Positions 58,335 to 64,000 of a DNA stretch of 64,000 nucleotides are shown in pieces (positions within the stretch are counted from its first letter, which is position 1; each line of letters begins with the position of its first letter). This DNA comes from Candidatus Solirubrobacter pratensis. Its GTDB lineage: Bacteria; Actinomycetota; Thermoleophilia; Solirubrobacterales; Solirubrobacteraceae. The position numbers and the translations under genes were made by a program. Under the pieces are notes generated by a model. It ran no database searches. It saw only the letters and a program-made list of their open reading frames with translations, and was not told the origin of the DNA. Location of the stretch: positions 124,001 to 188,000 of the forward strand of contig NZ_AUEK01000006.1 of the NCBI RefSeq assembly GCF_000425945.1, read 5' to 3'.

Positions 58335-60880
58335 GGCGCGAGCGGGATCGAGGCGGTCACGACCGTTCCGCCGCCGGACGGGCTGTCGACGCGCAGCTTG
58401 CCCTCGAGCGCCGAGAGCCGGTCGCGCATGCCGACGAGCCCGGGGCCGCTGAGGAACGCGCCGCCGACGCCGTCGTCGCGGACCTCGATCCGCAGCGCCT
58501 GCTCGTCGACGCCGACCGTGACCCGCGCGTGGTGCGCGTGCGCGTGCTTGGAGACGTTGGTCAGCGCCTCCGCGACCACGAAGTACGCGGTCGCCTCCAC
58601 CGACATGGCGAAGCGTTCGCGGGTGACATCGAGGGCCACGGGCACCGCCGCGCGCGAGGCGAGCGCCGTCAGCCCCGACTGGAGCCCGCCGCGCAGGAGA
58701 CCCGTCGGGAGGATGCCGTGCGCGAGCTCGCGCAGCTCGTTCGTCGCCTCTTCGGCGTTGGCCAGCGCGTCCTCGAGCATCCCCCCGACGGTGGGCAACC
58801 GCTCCCCGAGCTCGCGCCGGGCGAGCTGGAGCGTCACGATCGTGTGGACCAGCCGCTGCTGGGCGCCGTCGTGCAGATCGCGCACGACGCGTCGGCGCTG
58901 CTCGTCGGCCGCCTCGACGATGCGTGCGCGCGAGGTCAGCAGCTCGTCGCGCGCCTCCGCGTTGGCGACCGCGGTGGCGATCAGCTCGGTGAAGTCCGCG
59001 AGCCGGTGCTCGGTCCCCGGCGGCATCGGGTCGGGCTCGTCGGTCCCCGTCACCAGCGCGCCCCAGACGCGCCCCTCGACGACCACCGGCGCCGCGACCT
59101 CGGAGCGGATGGCGCGCCGCAGCCGCTGCCCGGCCGTCCTGGGCTCGTCCCCCTCGCTGCGCGCCGGCGCCGCCGTGTCGCGCACGGTGTGCAGGATCAC
59201 GTCGTCGTCCAGCGGCATCCGCAGCCCCGGCGGCAGCTGCGCGCTGCCCGTGCTCCAGCCGGCCAGCGTCGCCACGAGGCCGTCCGACGTGAACCGGAGG
59301 AGGTTGACGCAGGCGGCGCCGAGGACGCGGCCCGTCTCCTCGCAGACGGCGTCGAACACCTCCTGCGACTCGACGCCGCGCGCGACCAGCGTCGCCAGCC
59401 GCCGCAGCGCCGCCTGCTCCTCTGCCAGGCGCCGCAGGTCCTCGCGCGCCTGCGAGTTCGAGATCGCGGTGGCGAGCAGCGCGGTGAAGCGGTTGAGCCG
59501 CGCGCCGGCGTCGGCCGGGATACGGCCACCCTGGATCGCGACCGCCGAGATCGCGCCCCACAGCCGTCCGTCGACGACGATCGGCGCGCCGACGCCCGCG
59601 TGCAGCCCGGCGCCCTTCGCCGCCTCGCCGATCGTCCCCGGGATCTCCGCGTAGTTCTTCACCGTCGCCGGCCGGCCGGTCTCACGCACGAGAAACGGCA
59701 GCGTCGGGCTGTCGAGCGGCCAGTTGGTGCCGGGCTGGAACGGGTGGTCGCCGATCGCGGCCGCGACGGTGGCCGTACCGTCCGGCTCGTACCGGTACAT
59801 CGAGACGATCGGCAGCCTCATGATCCGCGCGACCTCGCCCGCGACGGCGGCGAACACCTCGGCCGGCGAGGCGCTCTCGGCGACGATCGTGGCGACCCGC
59901 CGCAGCGCCGCCTGCTCGTCGGCGAGCCGGCGCAGCTCGTCGCGCGCCTGGCTGTTGGAGATCGCCGTCGCGACCATCGCGGTGAAGTCGGCCAGCCGCG
60001 CCTCGACCTCTTCGGGCAGCGGCTCGCCGGTGATCGACGCCGCCGCCATCACGCCCCAGACGCGGCCGTCGACGACGATCGGCGCGCCCGCCAGGCCGCG
60101 GATGCCGGACTCGCGCGCGCCGTCGGCGATCGCGCCGGAGAGCCGCGTGTAGTCCTCGACCCGCGTCGCATGGCCGGTCAGCAGGACCTGACGCGCCATC
60201 GACGGTCCGTCGAGCGGCCAGCGGGTGCCGACGCGGAACAGGTGCGGACGGTCGCTCGTCTCGGCGAGGATCGTCATCGAGCCCCCGTCGTGGTCGTAGC
60301 GGGCGGCGGTGACGAGCGGCAGGTGCATCACGTGCGCGACCTCCTCGACGATCGCGGCGAAGATCTGGGCCGACGGCGCCCCGGCGGTCGCGAGCGTGGC
60401 GACCCGGCGCAGCGATGCCAGCTCGTGCGCGAGCGCCGCCTCGCGCTCGCGCAGCCGCTGGTTCGAGTCCTGCCGCTCCTCGATGTCGCTGAACGCGACC
60501 ACCGCGCCGCGGCCGGTCGGCATCTCCAGCGCCGCCGAGACGTAGGCGACGGGGAACATCGAGCCGTCGCGGCGGAAGAACCAGTCGAGCTCGATCGCGA
60601 CGGTCTCGCCGGTCGTCCGCGGCAGCAGCATCGGGCACTCGGACGCCGGGTACGGCGAGCCGTCCGGCCGCTTGTAGTGGATCGTCTCGTGGCTGGGGCG
60701 CCCGATCAACTCGTCCGCGCCGTCGTAGCCGAGCGTCGTCGCCGACGCCGGGTTGGCGAAGCGGATCACCCCGTCCTTGTCGACCACCACGATCGGCTGC
60801 GCGATCGTCCGCAGCACGGCGGCGAGGAAATCCTCTGCACCGACAGCCAGGCCGCCCAGGTTGGACCAAGAATCCGTCAC
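58331..60880 (-). CDS. PAS/triple-GAF NarL-type sensor histidine kinase (orphan)
   Basis: 849 residues from GTG 60880 (longer in-frame readings to 61033 lack support). A PAS domain at about 15-145 (PIVVVDKDGVIRFANPASAT, LGYDGADELIGRPSHE) is followed by three GAF domains at about 165-320, 335-490 and 505-640. Each is introduced by a similar helix (LRRVATLATAGAPSAQIFAA; LRRVATIVAESASPAEVFAA; LRRLATLVARGVESQEVFDA). HisKA_3 follows at about 655-720 with the phospho-His in RRRVVRDLHDGAQQRLVHTI. The ATPase end has EALTNVSKHAHAHHARVTVG, VRDDGVGGAFLSGPGLVGMR and DRLSALEGKL. No membrane segment, so cytosolic. No NarL-type partner is adjacent. Confidence 0.9.
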   Translation of the reverse strand: MTDSWSNLGGLAVGAEDFLAAVLRTIAQPIVVVDKDGVIRFANPASATTLGYDGADELIGRPSHETIHYKRPDGSPYPASECPMLLPRTTGETVAIELDWFFRRDGSMFPVAYVSAALEMPTGRGAVVAFSDIEERQDSNQRLREREAALAHELASLRRVATLATAGAPSAQIFAAIVEEVAHVMHLPLVTAARYDHDGGSMTILAETSDRPHLFRVGTRWPLDGPSMARQVLLTGHATRVEDYTRLSGAIADGARESGIRGLAGAPIVVDGRVWGVMAAASITGEPLPEEVEARLADFTAMVATAISNSQARDELRRLADEQAALRRVATIVAESASPAEVFAAVAGEVARIMRLPIVSMYRYEPDGTATVAAAIGDHPFQPGTNWPLDSPTLPFLVRETGRPATVKNYAEIPGTIGEAAKGAGLHAGVGAPIVVDGRLWGAISAVAIQGGRIPADAGARLNRFTALLATAISNSQAREDLRRLAEEQAALRRLATLVARGVESQEVFDAVCEETGRVLGAACVNLLRFTSDGLVATLAGWSTGSAQLPPGLRMPLDDDVILHTVRDTAAPARSEGDEPRTAGQRLRRAIRSEVAAPVVVEGRVWGALVTGTDEPDPMPPGTEHRLADFTELIATAVANAEARDELLTSRARIVEAADEQRRRVVRDLHDGAQQRLVHTIVTLQLARRELGERLPTVGGMLEDALANAEEATNELRELAHGILPTGLLRGGLQSGLTALASRAAVPVALDVTRERFAMSVEATAYFVVAEALTNVSKHAHAHHARVTVGVDEQALRIEVRDDGVGGAFLSGPGLVGMRDRLSALEGKLRVDSPSGGGTVVTASIPLAP

Positions 60881-61041
60881 GGCACGCCTCGGGGCATTCC
60901 TAGTGTCACCACCTGCGGCCACAACGTCAAGAAATCGCGCCCGAGCGGGCGGAGCCAGCGCCGTGAGCTCGATGTACCCGAACTTGTAGGTCACCGCGGA
61001 TCGCCGTCTCGAACGCGACAGTGCGCGGCGCACCGGGCTCA

Positions 61042-61068
61042 GGCGCCCCGCCGCGGCGGCGGGGCGCC
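61042..61068 (-). terminator. GC hairpin after the second M14 gene
   Basis: GGCGCCCCGCC and GGCGGGGCGCC form a perfect 11-pair stem with a 5-base loop, 13 bases after the carboxypeptidase stop. No T-run. Confidence 0.6.
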
Positions 61069-61080
61069 CGATGCGGCGGC

Positions 61081-62868
61081 CTACGGGTTCGTCGTCGAGA
61101 GCGTGAAGGTCAGCGTCTTCGAGTAGCTGCCGGTGCGCAGCGCGTCGGTGGCGCCGATGTGCTGCTTGAACGTGATGCCGACGGTGTCATTGGAGACCGG
61201 GGCGGTCCACGAGCTCTTCGAGGGCGAGACCTGCAGCGGCTCCGGAAGCGAGAACGCGCCGTTGGCCATGTGGCCGGGATCGGAGAACGACAGCGCCGCG
61301 TCGCCGGCCGTGGAGATCACGTTGGCCGACGTCTGCGCGGTGTAGTCGCTCGCGATGCCCGGGATGAACGCGCCGAAGGAGGCGGGCCCGCCGAGGGTCA
61401 GCGCGAGCGTCGCGGGGACGGTGCCCGCGACCGGGCCCTGCGTGCAGAGCGACAGGTTGGTCGACTGGCCCTTGTCGAGCGTGACCGACTTGGTGTCGCG
61501 CACCGTGCCGTCGGGCGCCGTGCAGGTGAGCGTCCAGCTCTCGTTCAGGAACCCGCGCGGGCCGGCGTGCTCGCCGTCGGCCTCGAAGGCCGGCGTCGGG
61601 CGGACCGACGGGTTGACGTCCCACGTGAACTGGCCGGAGGCGGGCACGACGATCGAGGACTCCAGGTGCGTCGGGATCGCCTGCGGCGGATCGACCGGGG
61701 TCGGGTTCGCGGTGAGCGCGATCGGCGCGGTGAAGAGGTTGAAGTCCTTCGTGATCTTCAGCACCGAGCCGGCCGGAGCCGTGCCCTTGATGACCGAGTG
61801 GCCGGCGGGCAGCGACGCGTACACGAGCGCCTGCCAGAGCATGTTGCGGCCCGGCTTGTCCTTGAAGCGCACGGTCTGCGTGGTGCTCGACGTCGGGCCG
61901 GGCGTGCCGGTGAAGTCGGCCGTCGTGCAGTTCAGGTAGTCCGGCTTGGACTGCGGGCAGCCCGAGACCGAGCCGACCCACTCGACGGTGTAGGCCAGGC
62001 CGCGCGTCGCGTAGTAGGACCAGTCGATCGTCTCGCCGCTGGTCGGGTAGTCGTGAGCCGAGTCCTTGACGTTGGTCGTCCAGGTGTTGCCGGCCGCGTT
62101 CATCGCCTGAGCGAGCGCGTTGTAGCCCGTGTTGAGCTCCGGCGTCTGGCCGGCGAACACGTCGAGCCCCGGGTAGAAGATCGCGCGCGAGTTCGTGTGC
62201 TGGGTGATCAGCGTCACGACCTGGTTGTCGCGCACGATGTCCATCGTGTTCCGGACCTCGGGCTCCGAGCCTGGGCCCGCCCCGCGGGTGGTGAGCTGGA
62301 CGCCGATGTTGGAGCCCCAGCCGAAGGGGTAGTTGCGGTTCATGTCGACGTTGTTCGCGTTCGCGCGCTTGGCGGGCGTGGCCGCGTAGCCGTCCGGGTT
62401 CACCAGCGGCATGTCGATCAGGCGCACCTTGTCGAGCAGCGCCTTCACCTTCGGGTTGGTCTTCGACAGCTGGATCACGTCGTAGGCGAACTCCAGCGAG
62501 TCCTCGGCCGCCGGCGTCTCGTTGCCGTGGATGGCGCCCATGTTGAAGAGCACGGGCTTGCCGTCCTTCGCGGACACGTTGTTCGTGATCTCGAGGTACT
62601 TGATCGCCCGCCCCTGCACGCTGGGACGGGCGGCCGTCTTGACGGCCACGAGCGCCGGGTTGGCGGCGGCGAGCGCCTCCATCTCGGCGTTGTACTCCTC
62701 GTACGTGCGGTACGTGGTGCGACCGCTCGGCATCCCCGGCAGCTGGGTGATGCCGAGGTCGTTGTAGGCGGCGACCGCCGAGTCGACGGTCGGATCGGCG
62801 GACGCGACCGCCGGAACACAGGCCGCGAACGCCGCACCAGCGGCGGCGGCAGCCAACAGCTTCTTCAT
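61081..62868 (-). CDS. Secreted M14-family zinc carboxypeptidase
   Basis: 595 residues from ATG 62868, chosen because TAGGAGGGG stands 8 bases upstream and a classic signal peptide begins there (MKKLLAAAAAGAAFAACVPA, cut after VASA). The M14 domain (about 50-390) has VQGRAIKYLEITNN, the zinc site GAIHGNETPAAEDS (H114, E117), MPLVNPDGYAATPAKRANAN, NVDMNRNYPFGWG, the third ligand in TLITQHTNSRAIFYPG and the catalytic Glu in AYTVEWVGSVSG. Two beta-domains of about 100 residues each follow. Not closely alike to the M14 protein at 34212. Likely digests extracellular peptides. Confidence 0.92.
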   Translation of the reverse strand: MKKLLAAAAAGAAFAACVPAVASADPTVDSAVAAYNDLGITQLPGMPSGRTTYRTYEEYNAEMEALAAANPALVAVKTAARPSVQGRAIKYLEITNNVSAKDGKPVLFNMGAIHGNETPAAEDSLEFAYDVIQLSKTNPKVKALLDKVRLIDMPLVNPDGYAATPAKRANANNVDMNRNYPFGWGSNIGVQLTTRGAGPGSEPEVRNTMDIVRDNQVVTLITQHTNSRAIFYPGLDVFAGQTPELNTGYNALAQAMNAAGNTWTTNVKDSAHDYPTSGETIDWSYYATRGLAYTVEWVGSVSGCPQSKPDYLNCTTADFTGTPGPTSSTTQTVRFKDKPGRNMLWQALVYASLPAGHSVIKGTAPAGSVLKITKDFNLFTAPIALTANPTPVDPPQAIPTHLESSIVVPASGQFTWDVNPSVRPTPAFEADGEHAGPRGFLNESWTLTCTAPDGTVRDTKSVTLDKGQSTNLSLCTQGPVAGTVPATLALTLGGPASFGAFIPGIASDYTAQTSANVISTAGDAALSFSDPGHMANGAFSLPEPLQVSPSKSSWTAPVSNDTVGITFKQHIGATDALRTGSYSKTLTFTLSTTNP

Positions 62869-62972
62869 CCTTGAACCCCTCCTAGAGGCACGCTGAGACC
62901 TCTCCCCCTCGAACGCAACCGGCCGAACCCCTCCGGACCGGGGCGCGACTCTATTTGCCCGAGGGTGAGAGG

Positions 62973-63335
62973 TCAATCACGCGCGCGAGCGCGCTCGACC
63001 AAGGACCGGGGCGCCACCGTCGCGTACGCGTCCTCGATCGCGCCGGCGATCTCGTTCCAGTCCAGTCCGCGGTTCAGGTGCACGCCGATCCAGCCGCGAT
63101 GGCCGACGTACGGCGGCCGGAAGTAGTGGTCGGGCTCGCCGCCCACGAGCGCCTCCTGCATGCCCTCGGGCGCCGCGCACCAGAGCGCGAGCCGCCCGTC
63201 GCCGTGATGGTCGTCGAGGTACATGACGAACGTCTTCTTGCCGCGCACGAACCACGCCGGGGAGCCGTGGCTGCGCCGCTCCACCACCTCCGGCAGCGCC
63301 AGGCACAGCTCGCGCACGCGTTCGAGTGCGTCCAC
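62973..63335 (-). CDS. MmcQ/YjbR-like (DUF-type) protein
   Basis: 120 residues from GTG 63335. Pattern RVRELCLALPEVVERRSHGS, PAWFVRGKKTFVMYLDDHHG, LALWCAAPEGMQEALVGGEP, PYVGHRGWIGVHLNRGLDWN is the YjbR-like fold. It is diverged from the member at 41567. Function unknown; such proteins are small, soluble and often free-standing. Five bases separate it from the truncated methyltransferase frame upstream, so the two may share a transcript. Confidence 0.87.
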   Translation of the reverse strand: MDALERVRELCLALPEVVERRSHGSPAWFVRGKKTFVMYLDDHHGDGRLALWCAAPEGMQEALVGGEPDHYFRPPYVGHRGWIGVHLNRGLDWNEIAGAIEDAYATVAPRSLVERARARD

Positions 63336-63339
63336 GAGC

Positions 63340-63534
63340 TCAATTGAACCGCAGCGCGAGGATTCGCGGGAGGGCGGCGGGGACGACGCGCTGCAGCAGC
63401 GGAGCCAGCTCGACGGCGAGGGGGTCGTCCAGGACGGCATCGGGGCGGCGTGCCTCCTCGGCGCGGTGGTAGAGCGTCCACAGCACCGTCTCGGGCACGC
63501 CTGACAGGTCGACGGCTACGCTCATGCCGGTCAT
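63340..63534 (-). pseudogene. N-terminal fragment of a leucine carboxyl-methyltransferase-like (SAM) protein
   Basis: From ATG 63534 or 63525 the frame gives MSVAVDLSGVPETVLWTLYH, RAEEARRPDAVLDDPLAVEL, which is the canonical beginning of actinobacterial PPM1/LCM-type methyltransferases. After about 45 residues it leaves the family pattern and stops (APLLQRVVPAALPRILALRF). Full members have about 270 residues, so the SAM-binding part is gone. Its start codon overlaps that of the divergent methyltransferase gene. Confidence 0.65.
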
Positions 63535-64000
63535 GGTCGCACCCCCCACCGAGCATGAGATCCTCGACGTCAACCGCCGCTACCACGACGTCGCGGCCGG
63601 CTCCTACGACGCGAAGTGGGGCATCTCGTTCGGCGAGATCGGCCATCAGCAGGTGCTCGGGAAGCTGACGAAGCTGCTCGGCCCGCGCCCGGGGCCCTTC
63701 GCCGAGTCGCTGGAGATCGGCGCGGGCACCGGCTACTTCTCGCTCAACCTGTTGCAGACCGGCGTCGTGCGCCACGCGACCTGCACCGACATCAGCCCCG
63801 GCATGCTCGCGACGCTCGAGCGCAACGCCGAGATGCTCGGCCTCGACGTCTCCACCGCGGCGTGCGACGCGGCCGAGCTGCCGTTCGAGGACGAGAGCTT
63901 CGACCTCGTGCTCGGCCACGCGGTCCTGCATCACCTGCCCGACCTGCCGCGCGCGTTCGCCGAGTTCGCGCGCGTGCTGCGACCCGGAGGGACGCTGTTC
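63533..64000 (+). CDS. Class I SAM-dependent methyltransferase (partial, runs off the window)
   Basis: ATG 63533 opens a frame with no stop before base 64000 (156 codons). Motif I is SLEIGAGTGYFSLNLL, motif II region TCTDISPGMLATLERNAEML, then DAAELPFEDESFDLVLGHAV and LHHLPDLPRAFAEFARVLRP plus GGTLF, the UbiE/Methyltransf_11 pattern. The N-terminus EILDVNRRYHDVAAGSYDAK plus WGISFGE is typical of an actinobacterial subfamily. Its acceptor is unknown. The ATG shares CATG with the start of the truncated methyltransferase on the other strand. Confidence 0.9.
   Translation, partial: MVAPPTEHEILDVNRRYHDVAAGSYDAKWGISFGEIGHQQVLGKLTKLLGPRPGPFAESLEIGAGTGYFSLNLLQTGVVRHATCTDISPGMLATLERNAEMLGLDVSTAACDAAELPFEDESFDLVLGHAVLHHLPDLPRAFAEFARVLRPGGTLF

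Overview
The window is very GC-rich (mostly above 70 percent by eye) with dense actinobacterial gene packing, many GTG starts and 1-4 base stop/start overlaps. The glucan/trehalose enzymes (GlgE, TreS, maltokinase, TreXYZ), the secreted Ig-like proteins and a C-terminal Arg/Lys-rich beta-domain seen here suggest a soil actinobacterium of the class Thermoleophilia (Solirubrobacter or Conexibacter relatives). That placement is inference from protein style, not from a marker gene; no rRNA or tRNA was found.

Layout. 1-6.2 kb: a wrecked M6-type metalloprotease, a hexapeptide-repeat acyltransferase, a GT4 glucan synthase-like glycosyltransferase, a secreted Ig-like protein translationally coupled to an unusual sigma factor fused to a zinc-finger and membrane anchor, and an unknown gene. 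6.2-12.1 kb: treZ-glgX-treY, a tightly overlapping minus-strand operon that turns alpha-glucan into trehalose. 12.2-14.8 kb: cupredoxin divergent from a CopC-CopD fusion. 14.8-17.6 kb: a two-subunit molybdenum hydroxylase with a Tat signal. 17.6-24.4 kb: AKR, XRE/MmyB regulator, NERD protein, a recombined ABC exporter, and a Cys/Met PLP enzyme. 24.7-30 kb: a beta-propeller phosphoesterase, a strong terminator, and an ABC ATPase/permease pair, with somewhat lower GC. 31.2-33.9 kb: a rifamycin phosphotransferase preceded by a perfect rifamycin-associated element. 34.2-43.5 kb: M14 carboxypeptidase, two-component system, DUF2156 lysyltransferase-like protein, arginase, YjbR protein and a PHB-depolymerase-like esterase. 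43.9-46.4 kb: a graveyard of decayed genes around a tandem-repeat tail-anchored protein and a VIT-type metal transporter. 46.4-49.6 kb: nucleoside hydrolase, secreted FnIII-like protein and GGDEF protein. 49.75-58.3 kb: glgE-treS-mak-glgB with divergent malQ. 58.3-64 kb: a PAS/triple-GAF histidine kinase, a second M14 carboxypeptidase, a YjbR protein, a truncated methyltransferase and the start of a class I methyltransferase.

How the genes fit together. TreS, Mak, GlgE and GlgB form the GlgE pathway (trehalose to maltose to maltose-1-phosphate to branched alpha-glucan). TreZ, GlgX and TreY run the opposite way (debranching and release of trehalose), and the GT4 enzyme and MalQ feed or trim the same glucan. 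The window therefore holds a closed trehalose/alpha-glucan cycle in two operons about 38 kb apart.

The most notable items are the sigma/zinc-finger/membrane fusion with its coupled secreted partner, the rifamycin element with its resistance gene, the deletion-fused pair of ABC exporters, and the tandem-repeat tail-anchored protein.
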